From the NCBI RefSeq assembly GCF_008642295.1, contig NZ_CP029190.1, forward strand, positions 3,153,001 to 3,217,000: a stretch of 64,000 bases of DNA, given 5' to 3'. Below, in pieces: positions 25,108-33,844 of this stretch (position 1 is the first letter of the stretch; every line of letters starts with the position of its first letter). The translations under genes were made by a program, and so were the position numbers. The notes beneath the pieces were generated by a model that saw only the letters and a program-made list of their open reading frames with translations, was not told the origin of the DNA and made no database searches. This stretch comes from Streptomyces venezuelae. GTDB taxonomy: Bacteria > Actinomycetota > Actinomycetes > Streptomycetales > Streptomycetaceae.

Positions 25108-28068
25108 TCAGCCGAGCCGGGTCAGCTTGCTCCCGAGGCCGGGAGCGGCCAGGTCGCTCTTCAGTGCCACCGGCACCTTGACCTGGCTGGCGCCCTCACC
25201 GACGGTCAGCAGACCGACCTCGGTGCCGGCCTTCGCCGACTGCGGCAGCTTGCCGTCTCCGGCACTCAGCTTGATGGCCACCGTCACCGAAGGCCAGCCG
25301 ACCGCCTCCACGTCGGCGGTGGCGATCACCGGGGTCTGACCGCCGAGGCCGTCGTCCACGTACCCGACGACCTGGCCCTTCTTCACCACCGGCGCACTGG
25401 TCAGCATCTTCTGCGTGGCCAGCATCATGTCCTTGCTGGCGGCGATCGCGGTGCCGAGGATCGGCGTCTTGTGCTGGCCGAGGACCGCGCCCACGATCAG
25501 CTGGTTGGTCTTGCCGACCTTCTTCTCGGCGGCGAAGAGCAGGTTGCCGCCGCCCTTGGTGGTGGAGCCGGTCTTGATGCCGAGCGAGCCGTTGAACGGA
25601 ACGAGGTCGTTCCAGTTCCGCCACTTCTTGCCGGAGGCGTCGGTCCACTCGGGCAGCTTGGTGATCGCGACCAGGGCCTCCATCTCGACGATCTTCAGGC
25701 CGAGCTTGACCTGGTCCTCGGCGGTGCTGACCGTGGTCGCGTCCAGACCCGAGGGGTCCGTGTACGTGGTGTTGGTCATGCCGAGTTCCTTGGCGGTGTC
25801 GTTCATCTTCTTGACGAACGCCTCCTGGTCACCGCCGGTGTCCCAGCGGGCGAGCAGCCGCGCGATGTTGTTCGCGGAGGGGATCATGAGGGCGGCGATC
25901 GCGTCGTACTGAGAGATCGACTGGCCCTCCTTCACCGTGTTGAGGGTGGACTCGTTGTCCGACTTGTCCTTCTGGCCCTCGGTCTCGGCGAGCTTGTCGA
26001 CCGGGATCATCGGACCGTCTTCCCCCTTCTTGAGGGGGTGGTCGCGCAGGATGATGTACGCCGTCATGGCCTTGGTCACGCTGGCGATCGGGACGGGCTT
26101 CTGCTCGCCGGAGGAACCGACGGTGCCGAGGCCCGCGGCGGCCATGAACGACTGGCCGTCGTTGGGGTAGGGCAGCTGCGGCGCGGCCCCGTCGAAGGTG
26201 AAGCTGTTCTGGGCCGTCATGGTCAGCTTCGGGTCGGGAAGCGGGCGGACCAGCTGGACGATGCCGAGGACGACGATGAGCAGCACGAGCAGCGGCGCGT
26301 AGATCTTGACCCGCCGGACGGTGGTCCGCATGGCGCTGGGCGGCGGGGGCGGGTTGTTGGTGAGCTCGGCGAGCAGGTCGAGCGGCGGCTTGGGCGGCAG
26401 CGGCTGCTGCGTGGTCCGCTCGGCCCCGGTCAACGCGACCGGCTCCGCCTTGGGCTGCGCCTTGGGCGCGGGCGCTGCCTTTGGCTCCGCCTTGGGCTCG
26501 GGCTTGGCAGGGGTGCGGGGCAGGTCGTCATCGGTACGCAGGGGTACGAAGGTGCTGCTGCCGTTACCGCTGCCGCTGCCGCTGCCGTTACGGGCCTCGG
26601 GCCGGCCGCTGGGCCGGAACCAGCCGGCGTCGTCCTTGCCGGCCTCGTCCTTGCCGGCGTCGGCGGGGGCGTCCGTGGGGACAGCGCGGAAGACGGCGGT
26701 CTTCTCGCCGTCCTCCGAACCGGAAGCGGAATCTGCGGGAGCTGCGGTGGCGGGGGCGGGTGCGGGTGCGGAGTCATCGCGCATGCCACGGAGAACGCCG
26801 TCACGCTTCGCGGAGTCACCGCCGGCGGCGGCCGGCTTCACCGCACGGAACATGGTCGTACGCTCGACGTCCGGCTCGGCCGAGGCCTTGGCGGCCGGCC
26901 CGGAACCGGAACCCGCGCCGGCGCCCGGCTTCACCGCCCGGAAGACCGCGGTCCGCTCCGAGTCCGCCTCAGCGGCGTCCGGGGCGTCAGCCCCGCCCTT
27001 CCCGGCCGACCCGGAACCGGAACCCGCCTCAGCGGGAGCCTCCAGCGCAGCCGCGCCAGCGGCGGGCTCGGCGTCCGACGCCTCCGGCGCGGAAACAGAA
27101 CCCGCGTCCAGCTTCACCGCGCGGAACACCGCGGTCCGCTCCGAGTCCGCGGGCGCGGCGGGAGCGTCAGCCCCGCCCTTCCCAGCCGGCGCCGCCGCCT
27201 CCGGCGCGGAAGCGGAAGCCGCGTCCGGCTTCACCGCGCGGAAGACCGCGGTCCGCTCCGAGTCCGCCTCAGCGGCGTCCGGGGCGTCAGCCCCGCCCTT
27301 CCCGGCCGACCCGGAACCGGAACCCGCCTCAGCGGGAGCCTCCAGCGCAGCCGCGCCAGCGGCGGGCTCGGCGTCCGACGCCTCCGGCGCGGAAACAGAA
27401 CCCGCGTCCAGCTTCACCGCACGGAAGACGGCCGTCCGCTCCGAATCCGGCGCAGCGGCGCGAGCATCAGCGCCGCCCTTCCCGGCCGGCCCGGAACCGG
27501 AACCCGCCTCAGCGGGCGCCTTCGGCGCAGCCGGCGCAGCCGCGCCAGCGGCGGCCTCGGCGTCCGGCGCCTCCGGCGCGGAAACAGAACCCGCGTCCAG
27601 CTTCACCGCGCGGAAGACCGCGGTCCGCTCCGAGTCCGCCTCAGCGGCGTCCGGGGCGTCAGCCCCGCCCTTCCCGGCCGACCCGGAACCGGAACCCGCC
27701 TCAGCGGGCGCCTCCGGCGCCTCCGGCGTGGAAGCGGAAGCCGTCGCCGACTTCGCAGCCGCCTCGGCCGTCGATGCAGGCGAAGCCGCGTACTTGGCCG
27801 CCGGGCCGTCGGTCGGCTCGGGGTCCGCGCCTGCGACCCACGCGGCGACCGCCGCCCGCAGCGGGTCCTGCGGTTCGGCCGCATCGCGCGGGCGCAGCAC
27901 CGACAGGCGGGGGTCACGCTCCGGCGACGGAGCCGATGCCGATGCCGATGCCGATGAAGTCGACGACCCCGAAACCTTCGGTTCGCTCTCCGCCGCCGCT
28001 CCCGACGAACCCGAACCCTGCTCTACCGACTTGTCGGGGGACTCGCCCGCCACCAGTTCCTCCTCCAT
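25108..28068 (-). CDS. D-alanyl-D-alanine carboxypeptidase (S11) with giant repetitive cytoplasmic tail
   Basis: 986 residues. The C-terminal third is a PBP5-type S11 peptidase with SVTK (S663, K666), SAN (731-733) and KTG (832-834), then a beta-rich C-terminal domain. One TM (about 587-606) places it outside. The ~585 residues before the TM are cytoplasmic, Ala/Glu/Pro-rich, and carry seven copies of ERTAVFRAVK-like motifs (five exact, plus ERTTMFRAVK and EKTAVFRAV), then SSTFVPLRTDDD and ERTTQQP. The normal family is ~400 aa. The repeated Thr in a basic/acidic frame looks like Ser/Thr-kinase or FHA-type docking sites (inference). It trims D-Ala from peptidoglycan. Confidence 0.9.
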   Translation of the reverse strand: MEEELVAGESPDKSVEQGSGSSGAAAESEPKVSGSSTSSASASASAPSPERDPRLSVLRPRDAAEPQDPLRAAVAAWVAGADPEPTDGPAAKYAASPASTAEAAAKSATASASTPEAPEAPAEAGSGSGSAGKGGADAPDAAEADSERTAVFRAVKLDAGSVSAPEAPDAEAAAGAAAPAAPKAPAEAGSGSGPAGKGGADARAAAPDSERTAVFRAVKLDAGSVSAPEASDAEPAAGAAALEAPAEAGSGSGSAGKGGADAPDAAEADSERTAVFRAVKPDAASASAPEAAAPAGKGGADAPAAPADSERTAVFRAVKLDAGSVSAPEASDAEPAAGAAALEAPAEAGSGSGSAGKGGADAPDAAEADSERTAVFRAVKPGAGAGSGSGPAAKASAEPDVERTTMFRAVKPAAAGGDSAKRDGVLRGMRDDSAPAPAPATAAPADSASGSEDGEKTAVFRAVPTDAPADAGKDEAGKDDAGWFRPSGRPEARNGSGSGSGNGSSTFVPLRTDDDLPRTPAKPEPKAEPKAAPAPKAQPKAEPVALTGAERTTQQPLPPKPPLDLLAELTNNPPPPPSAMRTTVRRVKIYAPLLVLLIVVLGIVQLVRPLPDPKLTMTAQNSFTFDGAAPQLPYPNDGQSFMAAAGLGTVGSSGEQKPVPIASVTKAMTAYIILRDHPLKKGEDGPMIPVDKLAETEGQKDKSDNESTLNTVKEGQSISQYDAIAALMIPSANNIARLLARWDTGGDQEAFVKKMNDTAKELGMTNTTYTDPSGLDATTVSTAEDQVKLGLKIVEMEALVAITKLPEWTDASGKKWRNWNDLVPFNGSLGIKTGSTTKGGGNLLFAAEKKVGKTNQLIVGAVLGQHKTPILGTAIAASKDMMLATQKMLTSAPVVKKGQVVGYVDDGLGGQTPVIATADVEAVGWPSVTVAIKLSAGDGKLPQSAKAGTEVGLLTVGEGASQVKVPVALKSDLAAPGLGSKLTRLG
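26939..27420. repeat. 182-bp exact direct repeats inside the carboxypeptidase tail
   Basis: 26939-27120 and 27239-27420 are identical over 182 bases, offset exactly 300. A third, partly matching copy starts near 27605. All are in frame and encode the ERTAVFRAVK repeat units. Confidence 0.9.
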
Positions 28069-28095
28069 CGCTGTCCGAACCGTCTAACAGTGTCC

Positions 28096-28126
28096 CGTCT
28101 AGGGGGCATCGCCCCCGTGCTAGACG
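28096..28126. promoter_or_regulatory. Hairpin in the divergent carboxypeptidase/GPP34 promoter region
   Basis: Nested inverted repeat: cgtctag (28096-28102) with ctagacg (28120-28126), and ggggc/gcccc inside. Preceded by a second ccgtcta at 28079-28085. It lies in 28069-28228 between divergent genes and could be an operator or 5' leader structure. Confidence 0.4.
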
Positions 28127-28228
28127 AGAACGACATAGCTGCCGGTTCCCCCACAAAGAAGACAGGCACTCTCGACAGATGAATGTGAGAGGGGTCACCC
28201 TGTCACTCATCCACGCGGGGAGGCATGG

Positions 28229-28990
28229 ATGGGCAGGAGCCGCAGAACAATTCCGGAGGAGCTTCTGCTGCTCGCCTTGGACCCGGCCACGGGAACCACG
28301 GCGCAGCCGCAGTCGCTCGACCTCGGCCTGGCCGGGGCACAGCTAGTGGAGCTGGCTCTGGCAGGACGGATAGCCCCTGATGGGGATCGTATCGCCGTGG
28401 TGATGCCACGGCCGACAGGAGATCCGACTTTGGACTCCGCACTGGAACTGCTGCGCAGGCGCGGCAGCCCGGTCCGGGCCGTCCACTGGATCGGTGGACC
28501 CCGGCTGGGGCTCCGCCAGATTTACCTCGCTCATCTGGAGCGGTGCGGCATGGTGCATGCCGTGGCGGGACAGATGTGCGGGGTGCTGCCGACGACGCGC
28601 TACCAGGCGACCGACACGGCCATCAGCCGGGAGATCCGTGCCCGGCTCGACAGTGCGATCCGCACCGGCGTACCACCGGACCCGCGGACCGCGGCGCTCG
28701 CCGCACTGGCCCACGCGGTCGGTCTCGGCAAGCACCTGTACCCCGGCAACGAGGGTCGTTCGTCCAGGTCCCGACTGCGGGACCTGATCCGGCACGACCC
28801 GATGGGCGGCCTCGTGGCGCATGCCGTGATGGACGTTCAGAACGGTGTGGCAGCACAGCCGCGCCGCGAACGTGCCGCGGCGGCACCGGCATCCGCACCG
28901 GCCCCGGCCGCCCGGGCCACGGCAGCGAGCGGCCTTCCGCTGCAGCCGCGCCGGGGCGCCCCGATGGCCCGCGCCGGCGCTGCGCACTGA
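28229..28990 (+). CDS. GPP34 (GOLPH3-like) family phosphoprotein
   Basis: ATG 28229 after GCGGGGAGG; 253 residues. The GPP34 fold is recognised from TIPEELLLLALDPATGTT, LGLAGAQLVELALAGRIAPDG, LDSALELLRRRGSPVRAVHWI, AHLERCGMVHAVAG and TAALAALAHAVGLGKHLYPGNEGRSSRSRLRDLIRHDP. Eukaryotic GOLPH3 binds PI4P; the role of bacterial members is unknown, probably at the membrane. The last ~40 residues are a Pro/Ala tail. It is followed, after a gap, by the XRE/DUF397 pair, a common streptomycete arrangement. Confidence 0.88.
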   Translation: MGRSRRTIPEELLLLALDPATGTTAQPQSLDLGLAGAQLVELALAGRIAPDGDRIAVVMPRPTGDPTLDSALELLRRRGSPVRAVHWIGGPRLGLRQIYLAHLERCGMVHAVAGQMCGVLPTTRYQATDTAISREIRARLDSAIRTGVPPDPRTAALAALAHAVGLGKHLYPGNEGRSSRSRLRDLIRHDPMGGLVAHAVMDVQNGVAAQPRRERAAAAPASAPAPAARATAASGLPLQPRRGAPMARAGAAH

Positions 28991-29260
28991 GCCACGCGCA
29001 AACAGCACCGGCACCGTACGACCCGTACCAGCAGATCCACAGCAATGCCGTCGCCGTGACCGGGGCCGCCCCTTCGCCCCGGTCCGGAAGCCGCCAGCGC
29101 GCGGGGTGGCAGGGCCGGTCCGCCGGCCCCGCCGCCCCGCGCGTCTGTGTTTCCCGCACATTCCCCAGCGGTGACGCGCCGTTCGGTGGCAGTCTGCTCA
29201 CTATCAGACACGCAGCGCGCACAGAGCACGCAAGAGACAGAAGGCGGAGGTGCCGATCCC

Positions 29261-30142
29261 GTGGCGTCCAATGTCAATCCCACCGTCCGACGGCGCCGGC
29301 TCGGCATGGAGTTGCGCAAGCTCCGTGAGGACAAGGGCATGACGGCCGAACAGGTCGCCGAGCGCCTGCTGGTCTCCCAGTCCAAGATCAGCCGACTGGA
29401 GAACGGCCGCCGGTCCATCAGCCAGCGGGACGTCCGCGACCTGTGCGAGGTGTACGAGGTGGAGGACCGGAGGCTCGTGGACTCGCTCATGCAGATGGCC
29501 AAGGACTCCCGGCAGCAGGGCTGGTGGCACGCCTTCGGCGATATCCCGTACAGCGTCTACATCGGTCTGGAGACCGATGCCGCCAGCCTGCGGGTGTACG
29601 AGCCGCAGGTGGTGCCTGGGCTGCTGCAGACCCCGGAGTACGCCCAGGCCATCATCCGCGGCGCGCTGCCGGAGACCTCGCCGCTGGACATCGACAAGCG
29701 CGTCCAGGTCCGCATGCGGCGCCAGGACCGGCTGTCGGAGACCGCCAACAACAATCCGGAGGTCGGTCCGCTGCGGCTGTGGGCTGTCATCGACGAGGCG
29801 GCGCTGCGCCGGCGCGTGGGCGACGAGCAGTTGATGATCCGGCAGCTGGAGCACCTGATAGAGCAGTCGGAACTGCCGCACGTCACCGTCCAGGTGATGC
29901 CGTTCTCGATGGGCGCGCATCCGGGACTGAACGGGCAGTACGCCATTCTGGAATTCCCCGACGCATCCGACTCCACGGTCGTCTACATCGAGGGCGTGAC
30001 GAGCGATTTGTACCTGGAAAAGGCCAATGATGTGCAGAAGTACAGCGTGATGTACGAGCATCTGCGCGCCCAGGCACACAATGTGGACCAGACCCGGGAG
30101 TTTATCTCCGACATCATTGCCCAATACGCACAGAAGGGCTGA
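29261..30142 (+). CDS. XRE-family regulator with DUF5753 (Scr1-type antitoxin-like)
   Basis: GTG 29261 follows GGCGGAGG; 293 residues. N-terminal HTH (RLGMELRKLREDKGMTAEQVAERLLVSQSKISRLENGRRSIS, about 12-55), then DUF5753 (YIGLETDAASLRVYEPQVVPGLLQTPEYAQAII; LPHVTVQVMPFSMGAHPGLNGQYAILEFPD; VVYIEGVTSDLYLEKANDV). These regulators pair with small DUF397 proteins, one of which follows at 30364, and in Streptomyces influence development and antibiotic production. No overlap with the partner; a hairpin separates them. Confidence 0.93.
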   Translation: MASNVNPTVRRRRLGMELRKLREDKGMTAEQVAERLLVSQSKISRLENGRRSISQRDVRDLCEVYEVEDRRLVDSLMQMAKDSRQQGWWHAFGDIPYSVYIGLETDAASLRVYEPQVVPGLLQTPEYAQAIIRGALPETSPLDIDKRVQVRMRRQDRLSETANNNPEVGPLRLWAVIDEAALRRRVGDEQLMIRQLEHLIEQSELPHVTVQVMPFSMGAHPGLNGQYAILEFPDASDSTVVYIEGVTSDLYLEKANDVQKYSVMYEHLRAQAHNVDQTREFISDIIAQYAQKG

Positions 30143-30152
30143 GAGGGGCCGA

Positions 30153-30172
30153 GAGGCCCTGATAAGGGCCTC
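30153..30172 (+). terminator. Hairpin after the XRE regulator
   Basis: gaggccct (30153-30160), loop gata, agggcctc (30165-30172), then gtt; 10 bases after the stop. May terminate or attenuate transcription into the DUF397 gene. Confidence 0.6.
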
Positions 30173-30363
30173 GTTGCCGGTGCGTGGGCGGGGAGGCCGG
30201 TACGGTACACCGTCACCTCCCGGCCACAGAAGGCCTGAATGGAATATGCCACCCGGTCGAGTGAATGACCTCTTCACCCAACGGGCGGTGCGAGTAGCGT
30301 CGATCACGCCAACCAGGAAAAGGTTGGCGCCACATTGGCAGAACTCGCTGGACCGGAGAGAAC

Positions 30364-30576
30364 ATGGCTATTCGTCAGGGTGCCACCGAAAACTGGACCA
30401 AGTCCTCCTACTCCGCCGGAAACGGTGCGTGCATCGAGGTCAAGTCCCCGATCATGGAGGCCATCGCGGTCCGTGACTCGAAGGTGCAGGACGGTCCGTC
30501 CGTCACCTTCGCGCCGGCCTCGTGGACCTCGTTCGTCAACGGAGTCACCGAGGGCACGCTGGGACGTCTCGCCTGA
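30364..30576 (+). CDS. DUF397 small protein, partner of the XRE regulator
   Basis: 70 residues. DUF397 signature WTKSSYSAGNGACIEVK, then IAVRDSK and FAPASWTSFVNGV. Such proteins bind and modulate their neighbouring DUF5753 regulators in a toxin-antitoxin-like fashion. Own upstream region of about 190 bases. Confidence 0.93.
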   Translation: MAIRQGATENWTKSSYSAGNGACIEVKSPIMEAIAVRDSKVQDGPSVTFAPASWTSFVNGVTEGTLGRLA

Positions 30577-30621
30577 GCGTCACGGCGAGAACCCGGCCCA
30601 CCCGTCCCAGCACCATCGAAA

Positions 30622-30662
30622 GAGCCCTCTCGACTGGTCCGCCGTCCCGGCCGAGGGGGCTC
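30622..30662. terminator. Convergent terminator, DUF397 / 30698 gene
   Basis: gagccctctcg (30622-30632) pairs with cgagggggctc (30652-30662) at 10 of 11 positions, with a 19-base loop. Confidence 0.5.
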
Positions 30663-30697
30663 GGCCATGCCCGGACACTCCCCTGGGAGGTGGCCGC

Positions 30698-31552
30698 CTA
30701 GTGGCGCAGCCGGTCGACGTACCGGTCGGTCCCGGGCACCGTGGGGATGAACGGCGCCACCAGCTCCACCCGGCCCAGCCCGGCCTCTGCGACGTCGGTG
30801 TCCAGTCCGCCGAACCGGTCCCAGCAGTCCCGGGGGTCGGTCTCCAGGAACCAGAGCAGGGTCAGCCGGGTGCCGACCCCCTCGACCTGTTTCACATAGG
30901 TCATCCGGTCCCCGGGCAGCGGCGTCGGCCGGAAGACCGTCACCATGGCCGCCGGCCCGCCGACCAGCCGCTTCGGCAGCGCCCGCGAGCGCAGCCACTC
31001 CAGCAGCTCCGCCCGCTGCCCGGGCCCGTCCGCGTCGATCACCTGGAGGACGAGCCCGGCGTACGGGTGGTCCAGCGCGTGGTAGTCCCGGGGGCCGGCG
31101 GCACCGTCCCGGTAGACGGTCGCCTCGTGGTCCTGGAAGGACGTGAACACATGCGTCCGGTCCTGGTAGACCCGGCCGTCCCGGTTGAGCCGCTTGTTGA
31201 TCCCGACGGTCCACTTCATGTGCTCGTCGTAGCGGCCCTCGGTCACCCAGTAGGTGGAGAGGTAGCAGCCGGCGGTGACGGGCTGGGCCACCGCCGATTT
31301 CTCGGGGTACCGCAGGTCCTGGAGGTCCCGGGTGGCCACCCAGCGCCGCCCGGCGTACATCCAGGGCATGGCCATGGCCCCGGCGTAGTAGTGGTCGTCC
31401 TCGTACCAGCGGTTGTACGCGTACTCGTGGCCCGGGTGCGGCTCCACCATGGTGATCAGCGCATGCCCGGGGCGCACCCCGTACGGCCCGACCGCGGCCA
31501 GCTCCGCGTACCCGGCGCCGCGTTCCCCGCGTTCCTCTTCGGCATTCGTCAT
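30698..31552 (-). CDS. Conserved protein of unknown function (dimeric alpha/beta barrel-like)
   Basis: 284 residues, soluble. Two related halves each look like a ferredoxin-fold stress-response/DABB module: ALITMVEPHPGHEYAYNRWYEDDHYYAGAMAMPWMYAGRRWVA and later YAGLVLQVIDADGPGQRAELLEWLRSRALP...TVFRPTPLPGD. Similar proteins occur in actinobacterial lipid/aromatic degradation clusters. The palindrome 14 bases before the start is a variant of the operator family found at 33 and 54-56 kb, which hints at membership in the same catabolic regulon. Confidence 0.6.
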   Translation of the reverse strand: MTNAEEERGERGAGYAELAAVGPYGVRPGHALITMVEPHPGHEYAYNRWYEDDHYYAGAMAMPWMYAGRRWVATRDLQDLRYPEKSAVAQPVTAGCYLSTYWVTEGRYDEHMKWTVGINKRLNRDGRVYQDRTHVFTSFQDHEATVYRDGAAGPRDYHALDHPYAGLVLQVIDADGPGQRAELLEWLRSRALPKRLVGGPAAMVTVFRPTPLPGDRMTYVKQVEGVGTRLTLLWFLETDPRDCWDRFGGLDTDVAEAGLGRVELVAPFIPTVPGTDRYVDRLRH

Positions 31553-31565
31553 GGCACCGGTCTAG

Positions 31566-31580
31566 CTGATGAACCATCAG
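31566..31580. promoter_or_regulatory. Candidate TetR-type operator, variant
   Basis: CTGATG-AAC-CATCAG, a perfect palindrome 14 bases before the start at 31552. One base per arm differs from the CTGACG-N3-CGTCAG sites elsewhere in the window. Confidence 0.5.
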
Positions 31581-31670
31581 TTGGGGAGTCCGTGAACAAA
31601 TGATTGGCGGATACACACTTCTTCACTAGGGTGTCGGCGGTCACCGAACCGTTTCAGCCAAGGAGCCCGC

Positions 31671-32870
31671 ATGAGCGACCAGCAGCAGCTGCCCCCCTCG
31701 TTCGCCGCCCGTGCGACCTCGGTCGGGGGCTCACCCGTACGGGAGATCCTGGCGCTCACCGAACGGCTCGGGGTGATCTCCTTCGCCGGCGGCCTGCCCG
31801 CGCCCGAGCTCTTCGACGGCGAGGGGCTGCGGGCCGCGTACGACGCCGCCTTCGCGGGGGCGGCCCGGCGGGCGTTGCAGTACTCGACCACGGAGGGCGC
31901 GCCCGAGCTCCGCGAGGCGGTGGCCGCACGGATCGGCGCCCGCGGGCTGCCCACCACGCCGGAGGACCTGCTCGTCACCACCGGCTCGCAGCAGGCACTG
32001 GCGCTGATCACGGCCACCCTGGTCGAGCCCGGCGATGTGGTCCTGGTCGAGAACCCCACCTACCTGGCGGCCCTCCAGTGCTTCGGGCTCGCGGGGGCCC
32101 GGGTGGTGCCGGTGCCCTGCGACGAGGAGGGGGTGCTGCCGGAGGCGCTGGAGGAGGTGGTCCGGCGGGAGCGGCCGAAGCTGTTCTACTCGGTGCCGAC
32201 CTTCCAGAACCCGACCGGGCGCACCCTGCCGGCCGCCCGGCGGGCCGCGGTCGCCGGGATTGCGGCCCGGCTGGGCCTGTGGCTGGTGGAGGACGACCCG
32301 TACGGGGAACTGCGGTACGAGGGCGCCGAGGTGCCCTGGCTGGCGGCCCTTCCGGAAGCGGCGGACCGTACGGCCCTGCTCGGCAGCTTTTCCAAGATCA
32401 TGGCGCCGGGGCTCCGGCTGGGCTGGCTGCGGGCGCCGGCCGCGCTGCGGCGGGCCGCGGTGGTGGCCAAGCAGGCGGCCGATCTGCACACCTCCACCGT
32501 GGACCAGCTGGCTGCCGCGCACTATCTGGCCGCCGCCGACCTCGACGGCCATGTGTCCCGCATCCGCACCGCCTACCGCGCCCGGCGCGACGCCCTGCTC
32601 GCGGGTCTCGCCGAGGCCCTGCCGGCCGGGTCCGCGTGGAACCGGCCCGAGGGCGGCATGTTCGTCTGGGCCCGCCTGCCGGAGGGCTGGGACGCGACGG
32701 CCCTGCTGAAGTCGGCGGTCGCCCACGACGTGGCGTTCGTCCCCGGTGCCCCCTTCTTCACCGGCACCCCGGACCCCCGCACCCTCCGCCTGTCCTTCAC
32801 CACCCACACCCCCGCGGAGATCGCGGAGGGCCTCACCCGCCTGAAGGCCTCGGCCCGCTCGGCCTCCTGA
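31671..32870 (+). CDS. PLP-dependent aminotransferase (class I, LysN/MocR-catalytic type)
   Basis: ATG 31671 after AAGGAG; 399 residues. Fold type I aminotransferase with GLPAPELF, ALQYSTTEGAPELREAVAARI, TTGSQQALALITATLVEPGDVVLVENPTYLAALQ, PTFQNPTGRTL, LVEDDPYGELRYEG and Schiff-base K242 in LLGSFSKIMAPGLRLGWLR. It resembles the catalytic domain of MocR proteins and 2-aminoadipate/branched-chain aminotransferases but has no HTH. Divergent from the 30698 gene; amino donor and acceptor not predictable. Confidence 0.9.
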   Translation: MSDQQQLPPSFAARATSVGGSPVREILALTERLGVISFAGGLPAPELFDGEGLRAAYDAAFAGAARRALQYSTTEGAPELREAVAARIGARGLPTTPEDLLVTTGSQQALALITATLVEPGDVVLVENPTYLAALQCFGLAGARVVPVPCDEEGVLPEALEEVVRRERPKLFYSVPTFQNPTGRTLPAARRAAVAGIAARLGLWLVEDDPYGELRYEGAEVPWLAALPEAADRTALLGSFSKIMAPGLRLGWLRAPAALRRAAVVAKQAADLHTSTVDQLAAAHYLAAADLDGHVSRIRTAYRARRDALLAGLAEALPAGSAWNRPEGGMFVWARLPEGWDATALLKSAVAHDVAFVPGAPFFTGTPDPRTLRLSFTTHTPAEIAEGLTRLKASARSAS

Positions 32871-32937
32871 GCCGCCGCGGTACGGACCTCGGGCGGCGCG
32901 CCCGGCACGGGGGTTCCCACCCGGACCGCGGGAGCCT

Positions 32938-32958
32938 ATTCTGACGCACCGTCAGAAT
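32938..32958. promoter_or_regulatory. Candidate TetR-type operator, strongest copy
   Basis: ATTCTGACG (32938-32946), CAC, CGTCAGAAT (32950-32958): perfect 9-bp arms, 28 bases before the SDR start at 32986. Confidence 0.7.
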
Positions 32959-32985
32959 ATCGGTCCCCGCCGGGAGGCGAAGCCC

Positions 32986-33768
32986 ATGCTGCTCCAGGGA
33001 AAGACCGTCATCGTCTCCGGCGTCGGGGCCGGGCTCGGGCACCAGGTGGCCGCCACCGTCGTACGGGACGGCGGGAACGCCGTGCTCGGGGCCCGGACCG
33101 AGGCCAATCTCGCCAAGTCCGCCGTCGAGATCGACCCCGACGGCACCCACACCGCCTACCGGACCACCGACATCACGGACGAGACGCAGTGCGAGGCCCT
33201 GGCGGCCCTCGCCGTCGAGCGGTTCGGCCGGATCGACGCCGTCGTGCACGTGGCCGCCTGGGACTCGCACTTCGGCGGACTGGCGGACGCGGACTTCGGC
33301 ACCTGGCAGCAGATCATCGATGTGAACCTGCTGGGCACGCTCCGGATGACCCGCGCCTGCCTGCCCGCGCTCAAGGAGCGCGGCGGGTCGGTGGTCATCA
33401 TCGGGACCCAGTCGGCGGTGGCCGCGCCCTCGCAGGTGCAGCAGGCCGCCTACGCCGCCTCCAAGGGGGCGCTCACCTCCGCGATGTACTCCATGGCCCG
33501 CGAGCTCGGCCCGCACCGCATCCGCGTCAACACCGTGCTGCCCGGCTGGATGTGGGGTCCGCCGGTACAGGCGTACGTCACCTTCACCGCGCACAGCGAA
33601 CAGGTTGCCGAGGACCAGGTGCTGAACCGGCTCACCGAGCGGATGGCACTGCCGGAACTCGCCACCGACGGGGATGTGGCCGATGCCGCCGCCTTCCTCG
33701 CCTCCGACCGGGCGCGGGCGATAACCGGCCAGTCCTTGCTGGTCAACGCCGGTGAGCTGATGCGGTGA
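32986..33768 (+). CDS. SDR family oxidoreductase
   Basis: ATG 32986 after GGGAGG; 260 residues. Classical SDR with nucleotide loop GVGAGLG (12-18), HVAAW in place of NNAG, IIGTQS with a Ser, catalytic Y156 and K160 ([10 protein letters not shown]) and [13 protein letters not shown]. Uses NAD(P)(H) on an alcohol/ketone substrate, unknown. The palindromic operator just upstream links it to the 49.5-56 kb catabolic cluster, which also contains an SDR. Confidence 0.88.
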   Translation: MLLQGKTVIVSGVGAGLGHQVAATVVRDGGNAVLGARTEANLAKSAVEIDPDGTHTAYRTTDITDETQCEALAALAVERFGRIDAVVHVAAWDSHFGGLADADFGTWQQIIDVNLLGTLRMTRACLPALKERGGSVVIIGTQSAVAAPSQVQQAAYAASKGALTSAMYSMARELGPHRIRVNTVLPGWMWGPPVQAYVTFTAHSEQVAEDQVLNRLTERMALPELATDGDVADAAAFLASDRARAITGQSLLVNAGELMR

Positions 33769-33844
33769 GGACGGCCGTCCGGGACCGCCGGTGGCCGACG
33801 GTCGCCCGTGCCGCGGCCCATTCCTCGGATCGTATCCTCACAGC

